Source: Ciona savignyi (lineage: Eukaryota > Chordata > Ascidiacea > Phlebobranchia > Cionidae). Taken from it: a stretch of DNA of 64,000 bases. The DNA lies in NCBI GenBank assembly GCA_000149265.1, contig CH003281.1:205372-269371 (forward strand). The letters run 5' to 3'. Made by a program: the position numbers and the translations under genes. The notes beneath the pieces are model-generated. The model did no database searches. It saw nothing but the letters and a program-made list of their open reading frames with translations, and was not told the DNA's origin. Below are positions 1-11,192 of this stretch, one piece after another (position 1 is the stretch's first letter; each line of letters opens with the position of its first letter).

Positions 1-1521
1 CAAGCAAGTAGCACATGGTTGGTTGGAGGTGTTATTTCAGAGAAAATATAAAGAGAAAAAGAAGCAAGGGAAACTGTACATAAATGAAGAATGAAGCATT
101 AGGGTTAGTGTTAGGCCTGTGGTTTGAGGTTAGTTCTGGGGTTTAGGTAGTATTAATTTAGTTAGCAATTTCCCTTTTTTTAATGTAGTGTATGAAGTAA
201 TAAAATTAATACATTTATTTCTCCCCAAAAAATAAAATATATATAATTCTAAACGAAATTTTACAGGAAAAAAGCAGCAAACGCATGGCTAGTGATCGAG
301 TCAGTTGTCCCTAACAAGCTGTACCTCTAACTACTACAGAATCGCTAGGACCGCTTACTATACTTCGCAATTACAAAAGCCATGATATTAATGTTAGGGT
401 TGGGGTTAAAGTTAGTTCTGGGGTTGAGATTGTTCGGGACAGGGTTAGAATTACTTATCACAGCAATCTAAGTGATCCTTTATTATTTAGAGGCACCCCC
501 TAACACGTTTTTTTCAATATGTCAAACACAAACAGTTGATTCATAATCTTGCTTAAGTGGCGATTAGAAAATAATGAACGCCAGAAACTTTCAGGCAACT
601 TAATTGCAACATGTGAGGCAATCATATCTTAACAAACCGTAACGATATTTTCACAAATAACCATACAAAGTAATATGTTTTACTATAAAAATTGCAGCAA
701 TTTTGCAACACAGATCAACAAAACCATTGTAATCACTTTAACCCGAAACCTTTTGGTAGGATTTAAAGTCGATGTTTAGCGATGTTATTTTATTTTCCTA
801 AATCACACAATTTATCCCATACAAAAGTGATAAAGTCCATGCAAAGCCGATAACTAAAATTTAATAAATAAAATAAGTTTATTTTAAAGATAATATAACG
901 GATGATGCATTTGGAAAAACCCTATTTTACGACTCGGGTAAAAATTCTTCTTCGCGGTCATGGAAATATATTTTACGACTCGGGTAAAAGTTCTTCTTCG
1001 CGGTCATAGAAAAATGATATAACTTATCCGTGATTTAGCTCCATGAATGAAAAAACGCCAAAGTTTCGTCAGAAGGATGTGATATATTTTTTTAACGAGG
1101 TGTTTTACCAACTATTCGTTTTACCGTCTTTCTGTATTATGATAGGTTTCATTTGTACTGGTCGCGCTTTACCGCATAATCTTCTTCAGGGCTCTATATC
1201 GTTTTGATCCTAATTAAATTTGGATCGCTTAATATTGTTCTTTCGCCTAGGTTTGGCGGCCGCGTCCGCTATGTTTATTAAATTATATATCTTTTTTTAA
1301 TGACGTGTTTTAACGACTGTTCGTTTTGCCGTCTTTTTCCGTTCCTGTATCGTAATTATATTCGTTTGCCATTTTAAAAAACTGGAGAAAAAATAAATAA
1401 ACTAAACTAAACTATTTGCTGTTTTAAAACCTGGGCAAAAATGAATAACTAAACTACGTTAACTTGGAAGAAACACCACATTGTGAAACTGAGAAGATTT
1501 ATGCAATGTCTTATATATCGT
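1..1521. other. left intergenic/repeat region
   Basis: No coding exon is supported here. The stretch holds degenerate G-rich repeats resembling GGGTTAG (about 85-150 and 385-450). A direct repeat of about 48 bp occurs around 921-1010, where both copies share ACGACTCGGGTAAA and TTCTTCTTCGCGGTCAT. An interspersed repeat lies at about 1075-1405 and recurs inverted near 27.5 kb. The last exon of the minus-strand gene starts at 1522. Confidence 0.6.
1075..1405 (-). repeat. interspersed repeat family R3, inverted copy
   Basis: This stretch matches the reverse complement of about 27462-27725 along most of its length. Shared blocks include a GGCGGCCGCGTCCGCTAT core, ACGTGTTTTAACGACTGTTCG and a terminal AAACTAAACTAAAC run. 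Weaker relatives occur near 18085-18190, 57222-57335 and 58450-58530. The AAACT-type simple repeat at one end looks like a retroposon tail. The class is not certain from sequence alone. Confidence 0.6.
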
Positions 1522-4500
1522 CTACAAGAGGATAAAATTGCATGTTCTGATTTTTTCTATGTTCGCCTCCTTTACAGTTTGCGTGTCTCGTTCTCTTTCC
1601 ATGTTTTCATCTTCCTCAAATTTCCAGCCGAGCCCATACGCGCCTATGCACCTCTCTTGCGCCCACTCACGGGGCATCCACCACGCATCGTGGTCGCTAG
1701 ATGACGTGCTTTGTCGCCAAAGCTTTGAAGACGAAGTGGAGCGAGCAGCTTAGAAAACAAAAGGTCAGTTTAGTACTCTGTGACAACATTAAAAGGATTT
1801 TTTTTATTTAATCGAGCGAGGTTTCAGACCCATGATTTGGTTGTCACTTGGACCGTTTTTATTGGGCAATGTTAAAGGGAGGGAAAGCGGGTAGGAGGGA
1901 AACTGCTAACCATAACTATGAACATTAATTTTAACCCTTGCCTAAACACAAATCATAACCCTAGAACTAACCCTAGCTCTAACCTCATGTTTAAAACTAA
2001 TTATAATGCCCTACCATCCTTTTAGTTTTCCTCTTTTTATTTAGTTATATATCGGCCGCGTTAACCATTCGGCCACACGACCGTACATAAAAACGAACTT
2101 ACCGTGAACCGGGGTGCGTGGAATGAGATCGCCTCCAGGAATAGGCGTTGTGAGGCTGAATTTCTGGAAAATAAAAAACGATTTGTTAACCTTTTTTTTG
2201 AACAGTTCAATAATAAATTTTATTGCCAAAACGGTTAAAATCTCTTCATCGTATTGAATGTATTGTAATGGCTAAACAATATTATTATAAACGGCTTATA
2301 TTTAAAAATAAATTGACAAATGGTTCAAATAACTCCATCGTATTCAATGTATTGTAATATCCTCGTCCCCGACAGCGGAAACGAGGTAAACTGACAGAGA
2401 AGATAATTCCATACTTAATATACCAACTTACCTTTTCTTCTACTAAGGAAGGCTCTGATGTCGAAAGTCGATTTGAATTTTCATCCTGGGTCGTAGATGG
2501 GGCTGCAAGGGTGCTTAAAAATTGAGAAAAAGTCCCGGTTACGGGATTGTCACTTGGGGCCAACTCTTCCTCGGGTTCATTCGGGGGTTTCCCGGAATTC
2601 GCAGCATCAGTTGTCGAGGGGGAAGCAAAGGGGGTCGAAAATTTAGGGAAATTCCCACATGGGATGTTACCGCTCGGGGTTAAACCTTCCCCACGCTTTC
2701 TGCCCTGGTATCGACGGGGGTGGGTGGTGGTGGATGGATTTCGGTCGTCGGTGTTCATAAAGTTCATAAGTCGTGTCAGGGAATCCTCACTAAGCTTCGG
2801 GGCGGGGAATGAGTCTTTCTTCTCCGCGTCTGCTTTACCAGCTGAGCCATTGAAAGGGAAAATGACGATGAACCATTGATAAATAACGATGAACTATTGA
2901 TAAATAACGATAAACTATTGGCGTAATTTTATCGTTTGTACGGTCGTGTGGCTAATTGGTTAACGCGACCCATAAGTATACTAGATTATATAGCAAAAAA
3001 CGGTCTGTAGAGAAAAAACCCTACTGGCTTAATTACCAATTAATTAATCCCTTAATCAAGTTAGTTCTGAGCGGTTGGCTTAATTGGTTAAAGCGTCAGT
3101 GGATTACATACACCCGTATGGTTGTAAGATCGAAACTGTCAGATAGCTAGTCGGTTTTGTTTTTGAAAGGCCTTCATCGGGCATCTGAAGTCTGAACATA
3201 TTATAAGAGCTACGATAACCCGACGGTGGGTGCGAGGTAATCGTAAGATTGCAAATGTGGTAATGCTTGCTTTTTTCCCATTCACGTGGATAAAATACGA
3301 ATATAATACACATATAAAAAAACACACTTATTTTCGGCAACCTGACGCTAGGCATGGTGCAATGGTAAATTTAACTTATATTAACCTGGTCTGGCCGGTT
3401 AGTCTGGCGGTGAAGTTCGTCGCCTTTTAATCGAAAGATTGCAGGTGCGAAACTTGTCGCTAGCTAGTCGGTTGTGTCCTTGGGCAAGGCACTTTACGGA
3501 TATTGCCTGAACCCAGCGGATTAACGGGTTTTACCAAATTGAAGAAACGTGTCTATCATACACAACACACTGCAATAACTCCGGTAAGGTGGGCGCGAGG
3601 TGATCTGACGATTGCCCATGTGTTAACCCCCTTGGTTTTCCCATTCACGGGGATAAACATGAATATCCTATCCTATTACCTCTTTGATTAACAGTGCAAT
3701 GGTATATTAAACTAATATTTACCTGTTTGATGACTGGGCAGATTCATTTGCGGGGTTGAAGCATTTTGTGTCAACCTGAACTGCGTCCCGTGGTTTTGGA
3801 AGGAAAGTTCGTTACCATTCTCTCGCGTGTGACGTCGCATGTTCGAAGGGGAGGCAGAACTGGGGATTTCCCGGAGCATCTTGGGGTAAGGGGCGAACCG
3901 TGGAGAGATGCGATGAGTGCCGTGGGGCAGGGGGCGCGATTGGGGCGGAAGCTTGATGCACTTTGGGGTGGTGGGGGGAGAACCAGACTAAAAAAAGTTT
4001 AAAATGTTGGCGAAATTTAATATATAGGAAAGGATCGGTTGCCATTGACAGAGTTTAACGGTTTAAAAAAGCAAAACTAAAAGGAGGGAAGGAGGAAAAC
4101 TGCTCATTAAAATGTGTTGATTGGTAATTACCTGTCGCCATATCTGTACCTTTCCCGCTAAAACCGTTAGACTTGACGGCCCATTTCCTTTTATATGTGA
4201 CCACTGCATTGTGTTTTGGTGGACTTGTGATTTTATGCTGCTTACGTTAATACAAGCATTTTATATATTTCGATGAGAGCTGCTGACTACAGGTTATCGA
4301 GACCCTGCCCAAAAGTGTAACAAAACTAACTCTAATGTCTTAATTTGGACGATATGAGTTACGTAGATATAAGAATCCGTATCTTTAATTTAGTAAGCAC
4401 TTTCCTTTCCCCACACTTCACGCTTCCCCTGCCTTTAGTTTTCCCGGCATTTCGGACGATTTAAAATATACGAAGATATAAGAATTCCCACCGGTTTGTA

Positions 4501-7500
4501 CACGATGGGTGACCTGGTGAAGCGGTTTCCTTGTTGCCTGAAACAAATATTTCATCAATAATACTCCATGTGCTTTTTAATACAATTCATTGTGAGTAAT
4601 GTAAATGGGGCTGTTGAAATTCTTCATATCATGTATGTGTCTCGCTTGTACATTTTGGCGTTAGTGTGTCGTATTTTAGCAGAAAGGTTGTGGGATCGAA
4701 ATTGGTCGCTCTAATCGCTTGTGTTCATTTGAAAGTGGTTCATTTGAAAAGTGTATATTAATAGATTTTACTAAAACTGCACGAATGTGTCTTAATCATA
4801 TGCAACATACACGTTGCAACAGCTACGGTAACCTGAAGATAGGTACAAGGTAATCTGACGATTGTCAGTGTGATAACTCTTTCACATTTTCACAATAACG
4901 AAGATAAGACATGAATATAAGCATACGCAAAAAAAACTGTTTTAATTACAGTTCAGAAACACAAAAATATGGCAAAAAAAAAACAAAAAAAATATGGAAA
5001 ACGACAGTCATTAAAGTTCGGGGGTAATCGCAATTGTAATATTTAAATTAATAGAAAGTTAGTTCAAAATGGTAACACCGCGTTTTTTTTATCCTGATAC
5101 GATGTTGTGATATCCAAAACTCGCGAATTTCCTTTCAACAATAAAAAAGGATGGCCGTTATGCCATAAAGATATAAAGTACTTACCGTTGATGCGCATGG
5201 GGTAGTGGTAATGCTGCATCTTGCTGTTGTGCTACTTGCGGTGTTACCACCTCCTGTATACCAATATGTGGGATTAGTAACGCTTAAATATGGTGGATTA
5301 AACCTAAATCACCAATATTTACGATTTATATATCGGATATTCGTGTTTTATCTGTCCATGAATGCGAAAACGCAGGGGCAGTACGGTCGTGTGGCCGAAT
5401 GGTTAATACGACCAATAGATATACCTATTATATACAAAAAAACGGTCTTAGGAACGAGCTAATTAAGTGTTCGAAACCTAACTAGGAAAATGAGCTGGTT
5501 ACCGGCGCTATTGAAGTGTATTTTAGTTGTGTATAGTGAACATATTGCCAATGTTTTACTTTAAACTATCAAATTACTGGGTTCAGCCAATATTGCCAAG
5601 TTCAACAACCAAGGATACAATAAATAAGACAGCGCAACTGGTTTCGATGCTTAAGCCGTCCGACACTCTATCCATCTGTCACGCCGACAGTGCCGACAAT
5701 TGAAATGTTGAGTATTCAAAACCAGTTTACTTGCTACTACGCGTGGCTCTACTATATGGGCACGGCTGTAATAAACTTCCGAAACTCAGCCACGGACCTT
5801 AGATACGAGTTTATACCTGGTTTAACATAGCTTACACCGGCCAGTATACTTACTAAGACGTTCATCCATATACCCAAGTATACACTAAAATTTAATTACA
5901 CTGTCTACGAATTAATTGCTTACGTCCATCGCCATTTGGTCCGACTCTGTTTTGAGAAGTTTTTCAATGAGAAGTGTGACGCAGCGCTGGATATAACATT
6001 TCTCTGTGTCCAGTAGCGCCCTTCCGTGGTACGCAGCTTCCACCACAAGGTAGTGCACGCGAGGCACGCCAAAAACCTTACTGGAAGACTGAGGAAAAGG
6101 TACGGTCGTGTGGCCGAATGGTTAACGCGACCGATACATATACGGATTTCAATACAAAAAACGGTCTTGGTGACGAGCCCATTGAGGATTCGAAACCAAG
6201 CCCGAAAAAAAAGACTGCGGAACAAGTGTGGACGAATGGTTAACGTGGCACATATACCGAGTTCTATTTAAAAACGATCCCAGTGATGAGCCCATCATGG
6301 GCTCGAAACTGAGCTCGATAAAAAAGACTGTGGCAACGTAATTGGTTGTTTGGCAGAATGTATGGTGCTACCGATAATCGATACATATATTTCAATATTA
6401 AAAACGGCTTTATGCCCGCCATCATGGGTTCGAAACGTTCGGTAAAAAAACTTGGGAATAAAACGTCACTACTGTTTACTAATAGTTTTTCGAACCTCTG
6501 ACTGGTAACTTCTATTTTGTTGGATTAAATATATACTTGTATTGGAGGTACTTGGTAGTGAATGACATTAAGGCGAAACACGTCGGGCTATATAGCATGA
6601 AATACATGCAAAGAATGTTACATACCAAAGTAGAAGGTTATTAGACACATGCGGGCATGATTACATTTGATTACAGGGCACAAAATAACTCTCTGGAAAC
6701 CTGTACGTATTACTACAGGGATAGAAATTAACGCCTTTCCACAACAGTTTACAAGATATTTACCGCTACAGGGGTCACAAGAGGCATCATCTCCTTTTTA
6801 TTCGGTGTGCGTGTACGTTTTCGTACTCTTGGACAAGGTGTCGGTCTAAATGACAACAAAAGGGATCAATTAAACGTTAAAACAAAGATACACAAAAAAC
6901 AAAATATCTTTGATTTAAAAATAAAAAATATCTCGCGACAATTAACCACCATGGCAAATCTACAAGTTAATGGTGTCAGAGTGTATATAGTAGTAGTAAT
7001 TATTCTATACACAGTCGAAAGTTACCCGATCACACTACAAAGTCTGCGACTTTCCTGATGGTCAAAAATTAACTGAAGACACGTACTTGGGAGTATATGT
7101 ATCATCATCCGCTTCTTGGTCCGAACCATGGTCGGATAACAAGGTCTGCTGGGAAGGAATATCTCGGAGAATAGATTCCGATCTTCTTTGACGTTCACTG
7201 TTTTGGTTCCTTCTTACCTTCGCAATAAAGTGTATGATTGGTGTAGTCGGTATGAAGTTTGGGTTGATTATTGGTTGGTTTGGTGGTTGGTTTGTCGCAT
7301 TAGTGAGATTAAAACCGATCGAGCTTTTGCGCTCAGTTATTGGGCAAAGCTTATAACAGACACGACTTACACAAAAACTGTAGTCTGGTACGGTCGTGTG
7401 CCCGATTGGTTAACGAAACCAATACAAATACCGATTTCAACATAAAATACGTCTTAGTGAGAAGCCCATCTTTGGTTTGGAACTTGGCCCGGTAAACAAA

Positions 7501-10500
7501 AACGGTATCATGTACGTGTTTAAACTATAGTCTTAAGGGCTCCACACACATATAGCGTTTCGCGTCAAAACCTTGCATCTGCCGTAAAACTTCTTTGCGT
7601 CGGGTCATGCACACACTCGCGTAAGACAAACGCAAGTCGAGAGAAGTGGCTCAATAGCGTCAAACGTCAGAGTTAAAAATGTTTTAACTTTAGCGCAAGA
7701 CGCAATAGGTAGGAAAATGAAAGAGACATATTGTACGTGAACATGATGTAACCGGGTGTTTTGTTCAATGTTATAACATCCAAGCGCCCCATGTGTTTCC
7801 CAATGTGGATATACTACCAATACCTATCACCACAATGGCGTTTTATAATGTGATATAAAAATAAATGGCCTTCACTTTAAATTCGGCAACCTATATGAAA
7901 TTGCTAGGTCGCGGAAAGGTATATTTTAAAAGCGGTCTATGTTTTTAGACGCCCAAGTTGTTACAACTAAGATATTTTCAAAAGAACTTATAAGAAATGC
8001 TTGTATGACTTTGAACGAATCGATAAAAAATTCCCTGCCGCCTAAAATACCTACCATCCACCCGGTTACATGACTGCTTTACCGGTCTGACGGTTAAGTG
8101 CATCGCCTTTCAATCGAAATGTTGCAGGTGCGAAACTGGTCGCTAGCTAGTCGGTTGTGTCTTTAGGCAATTCACTTTACAGACATTGCCTGAACCCAGC
8201 GGATTAATGGGTTCTACCAAATTGAAGGAACGTGTCTATCATATACAACACACTGCAATAGCTCAGGTATCCCGACGATGGGCGCGAGGGGATCTGACGA
8301 TTGCCCATGTGTTAACGCCCTTGGTTTTCACATTCACGGGAATAAAAATAAATACCCTATCCTTACCTGTACAACAACATATCAGCACAATAAAAAAGGC
8401 GTTGTTACTTACGGGCGTTCTGTCTTTTGGTTCCGGCGTTCGTACAGAGTTATCAAAATCAGTTGCAGATTCAACATGTTCCCATCTCGAGTTATATTTA
8501 CTTTCTCGTGGACCTTGCAAATTGGAGATTGCGTTTTCGCTCGATTCAAAACTGCGCTCAGTGGATTGGTGTTTATTGGAAGTCTGGTTTCGGTTGGCCT
8601 GTAGATTGAAATTGTAATAAAAATCCGGTAAAAATGTCGCGTTCGTGCTCAATCTCCGTTAATAACCTAAACATATTCATCTTTATCCCCGTAAATGGAA
8701 ACACCAAGGGATTTAACACACGGGCAATCGTCAGATCACCTCGCGCCCATCGTCGGGTTACCGGAGCTATTGCATTGTGTTGCTATATGATAGACACGTT
8801 CCTTCAATTTGGTAGAACCCATTGATTTTCTGGGTTCAGGCAATGTCCGTTAAGTGCCTTGCCCAAGGACACAACCGACTAGCAGCGAACAGTTTCGTAC
8901 TCTAACCGTTTGGCTGAAAGGCGCCGCAATAAACCACCAGACTAAACCGGTCGGACTACATCCTGGGCCATTTCCGCAACCGATGGCCACCCAGGGCAAT
9001 AATGGGGATGAAACAACAACAAAAGTTAAATGTGGCGATACTTACAGAAGTTCGGTCTCGCCTTGGTTCCGGAGTTCGAGCTAGACTGTGAGAATTGGTT
9101 GTGGAATTTCCTTGAGGGCGATTTTCATTTTTTTCGGAATCGTACGTATTGGAAACCTTATTTTCGTACGAATCAAACGTATTATCGGACGGCTGGGACT
9201 TCACGCGTTGGAAACTTTTGTTTGGATTTTCCTGGGAATTTTAATATCATAGGTAGAGAAGGATATTCATGTTTATATCCCCGTGAATGAAACGCAAAGG
9301 GCGTAAGTTAACACACGGGCCATCGTCAGATTATCTCGCACCCAGGTTACGACCGGAGCTATTGAGTGTGCTGTGTATCATTCCGACGTTTTTTTCAATT
9401 TAGTAGAACTTAACATTACACTAGTTACTTAGGGACACACACACAAACGACCAGTTGGCGACCAGTTTTGAACCCAAACTCTTCGGCTGAAAGGCGACGC
9501 ACTAACCAACCTACTAATTGGGAAGACAATGTGAAGTCAAAAAGTAAAAGTGCCACAGCCAAAATCATAAACAAAAAGGACTGGGACATTACTTACAGAC
9601 AGACTTCTTCTCTGTGGTACTGGGTTGTAGCAATCAGATGATGAGTTTTGTTTCCTTTTCGAGAAGCTTCCGTTTTGTTCCGATTCGGTTCTTTCAGGTA
9701 AAAAATTAACGCTGGACTCAAAGCTATCCTCTGCCGTAAAAGCTGCAGATGCCGTTCTATCAAGATATAGAGGTTCCACCGCAATATTATTGTTTGCGTA
9801 ACTTTCCTGTGTTTTTCTGCTCGAGTCACGCAAAGAAAAATCATCATATGTATTTGGGTCAGTGAAGCCAGACCGCGAGTCGTACTCTTTGTGATTATAT
9901 TCGTCAGTGGATTCTTTGACTGGTTCTAGCTTCGGTGGCGCTTTCTTGCGGGAACGAAACGGGAATGTAAAAAGCCTGCGCCATTTTGAAATTTTCTTCT
10001 TTTGGGGTATAGATACTTCGGTGACACTGGAAAGAATAGATTCAGAGGCGGTCAGGTGTACTATAGACTCTTCTGAATGTCTGGTGTTTACAAAATGTCG
10101 GTTATCTTCAGAGCTTCTAGTGTCTGCAAAACGTCTGCTATCTTCGGAGCCTCTAGTGTCAGAAAAACGTCTACTATTTTCAAATTGTCTGCTATCTTCG
10201 GAGCCTCTAGTGTCAGAAAAACGTCTACTATTTTCAAGTTGTCTGCTATCTTCAGAGCTACGGGCCTCTTCAAATCGCCTATTTTCTTCAGTACGTCTGT
10301 TGTCAGATGAAGCATAATGAGAATGATTTCCAGTGCTATTTTGTTGCTTAGAATCGTAAGAGTATCTCAGGCTTTCCGATTCTTCTAGGGACAAGTTATT
10401 GCTGAAATTCTCTGATATTGAATTGAAAGTGTTTCGACTACGTTCCCGCTGAACACATAGCTTATTTCCGGCTGCGGGACATGGACGCGACTTTCGAAGG

Positions 10501-10538
10501 GAAGGTACAGGCCGTTGGGTATTTTCTTGACTAGTCAT
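1522..10538 (-). CDS. unrecognised 13-exon gene, about 889-aa largely disordered protein
   Basis: I do not recognise this protein. Exons in transcription order are 10538-9597, 9231-9046, 8598-8413, 7148-7087, 6845-6764, 6088-5924, 5253-5186, 4187-4132 (the acceptor could instead be at 4157), 3987-3816, 3775-3723, 2841-2432, 2163-2103 and 1748-1522. Every junction has GT/AG ends and matching phase, and the exons sum to 2670 nt (890 codons including the stop). The start ATG is preceded by an in-frame stop. Exon 1 encodes a Ser/Arg/Glu-rich region with about 10-residue repeats (SRRFSDTRGSED type, residues 80-157) and a basic stretch (KKKISKWRR). Exons 2 and 3 are equal-length relatives. Exon 6 looks most ordered (VHYLVVEAAYHGRALLD). 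The C-terminal exon is Trp-rich (AWWMPREW). No signal peptide or membrane segment is evident. The exon joins are inference; weakest are exon 8 and the 40-bp intron 3776-3815. Confidence 0.62.
1870..2040. repeat. degenerate CCCTAA-containing interspersed repeat
   Basis: Lies in the last intron of the 13-exon gene. It carries scattered ACCCTA/CCCTAG units followed by AGTTTTCCTCTTTTT. A comparable arrangement with AACCCTAAT, GAGCAGTTTTCC and TTTTTTAGTTTTTTCGG is at 15290-15430, and shorter pieces sit at 85-175 and 4385-4460. The units are irregular and interstitial, so I read this as a dispersed repeat and not a telomere. Confidence 0.45.
2051..2095 (-). repeat. tRNA-Ser-like SINE fragment (family B)
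   Basis: Reverse complement of the GTCGTGTGGCCGAATGGTTA head seen in full at 6100. It corresponds to the 5' half and A box of a serine-type tRNA. It sits just downstream of exon 12 in the last intron of the 13-exon gene. Only the head is present. Confidence 0.6.
3393..3677 (+). mobile_element. full-length tRNA-derived SINE (family A)
   Basis: The head is a tRNA-like module: A-box-like TTAGTCTGGCGG, an anticodon-arm-like CCTTTTAATCGAAAG and a B-box-like GGTGCGAAAC. A conserved body follows (CTAGCTAGTCGGTTGTGTCC, TTGGGCAAGGCACTTTACGG, CACAACACACTGCAATA, CACGGGGATAAACATGAATA), then a pentanucleotide TATCC tail. It lies in intron 10 of the 13-exon gene. The same family recurs more than 20 times in the window in both orientations. 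A tRNA-related SINE has been described from Ciona (I recall the name Cics-1), but identity cannot be tested here. Confidence 0.8.
5379..5490 (+). repeat. tRNA-Ser-like SINE (family B)
   Basis: Starts TACGGTCGTGTGGCCGAATG, continues through ACGGTCTTAGGAACGAGC and ends near a B-box-like GTTCGAAACC. It is a diverged copy of the 6100 unit and lies in intron 6 of the 13-exon gene. Confidence 0.65.
6100..6448 (+). repeat. three tandem tRNA-Ser-like units (family B)
   Basis: Three head-to-tail units of about 115-118 bp begin near 6100, 6219 and 6335. Each has an A-box-like head (best GTGTGGCCGAATGGTTAACG), a central AAAACGG-type block and a B-box-like TTCGAAAC, then an A-rich spacer (AAAAAAGACTG). 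Divergence grows from unit 1 to unit 3. They lie in intron 5 of the 13-exon gene. They are not functional tRNAs, because no paired acceptor stem or anticodon arm is preserved. Confidence 0.65.
7386..7495 (+). repeat. tRNA-Ser-like SINE (family B)
   Basis: Another GTACGGTCGTGTGCCCGATT-headed copy, with CGATTTCAACATAAAATACG and a degraded B box (TTTGGTTTGGAACTTGG). It lies in intron 3 of the 13-exon gene. Confidence 0.6.
8077..8364 (+). mobile_element. tRNA-derived SINE (family A)
   Basis: Near full-length copy with head CGGTCTGACGGTTAAGTGC, body block CTAGCTAGTCGGTTGTGTC and ending CACGGGAATAAA plus ACCCTATCC. It fills much of intron 3 of the 13-exon gene and is antisense to it. Confidence 0.75.
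8413..9231 (-). other. tandemly duplicated 186-nt exons 2 and 3 of the 13-exon gene
   Basis: Exon 2 (9231-9046) and exon 3 (8598-8413) are both exactly 186 nt, both start and end in phase 0, and both end with RTPEP(R)-x-DRT just before a GTAAGT donor. They also share a (T/S)F(D/E)S-x-EN-x-(V/I)SN motif. The end of exon 1 carries a weaker version (SFESSVN, then QRRSLS before GTAAGT). Either or both could be skipped without changing frame. The intron between them (8599-9045) is mostly an antisense SINE. Confidence 0.65.
8672..8950 (-). mobile_element. tRNA-derived SINE (family A), reverse
   Basis: Reverse-oriented copy: the tail end (ATATTCATCTTTATCCCCGT) is at the left and the tRNA head at the right, with part of the head altered. 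It occupies most of intron 2 of the 13-exon gene. Confidence 0.72.
9261..9522 (-). mobile_element. tRNA-derived SINE (family A), reverse
   Basis: Reverse copy running from GGATATTCATGTTTATATCC to a degraded head (AAGGCGACGCACTAACC). It occupies most of intron 1 of the 13-exon gene. Confidence 0.7.
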
Positions 10539-11192
10539 TCGGCACTGCACTACACAACATTGCTTAATTTATACATACAACGATAATTAAAACACTTATT
10601 TTTAAAGTTTAGGTAGGGTCACATCAGAATTCGGTTCTAAGAGGCACACTAACTAACTAACAGTCAATCGGGATAGACAAAAAAGCCTTGCCTAGAACTG
10701 CTATGCATCCAGGCTTATACGAAATCTTAACAGGTTTTTATTTTTAACTGCTGAAAATGAATACACAACGAAACAATACACGTATTGTGATACTGAAAAT
10801 GTCACAATGAAACAATATAAGTTTGGCGGCATTCTATTTTACTACAAGTTTTCTTTATTTAACAAAAATTAATTAAATAAAATACACTGCAACAAAATAT
10901 ATTTCGACTTTCACCCTTGTTAAGCTCTTGAACCTGCTAGTTAAACGTGTAACCACTCCGAGTCTATGTTTCAATTTTGAGCAAAAGCTATGAAACAACG
11001 TATAATGTACCTTTTGAAAGAGTTCTACTCGAAGTCCTGCAGTTCATGTATGACAACTTGTTTTAGTAATCATCAGTCCACACTGACATTGGCACTATAT
11101 CAATTACAGTGTTACCTTAATATGACTTAATTAATCTTTTGTTTTAGTGTTATAAGTACAGATGTAAATGTTTTTTTTGCGATTTTTAATTT
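10539..11192. other. intergenic, nothing recognised
   Basis: About 650 bases upstream of the 13-exon gene, holding its presumed promoter. I see no coding exon, no clear TATA box at a fixed distance and no further repeat before the SINE tail at 11193. Confidence 0.5.

Noticed and set aside
85..450. Telomere-like GGGTTAG units
   Set aside because: Units are irregular, mixed with other sequence and recur inside the window (1870-2040, 15290-15430), so they are interstitial dispersed repeats.
3766..4002. Plus-strand 78-aa ORF in the GC-rich patch
   Set aside because: The minus strand has a phase-consistent exon (3816-3987) here; the plus ORF has no splice partners.
6100..6215. Functional tRNA-Ser gene
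   Set aside because: A- and B-box-like motifs are present but there is no paired acceptor stem, anticodon arm or long variable arm.
7062..7086. Terminal exon reading to the TGA at 7062 in the 13-exon gene
   Set aside because: A GTACGT donor at 7086 leaves in phase 2 and joins 6845-6764 and the exons beyond in a perfectly consistent frame.
9907..10317. Plus-strand 136-aa ORF with SSEPLVSEKRLLF-type repeats
   Set aside because: It is the antisense shadow of the repetitive exon 1 of the minus-strand gene, which has splice-consistent partners.
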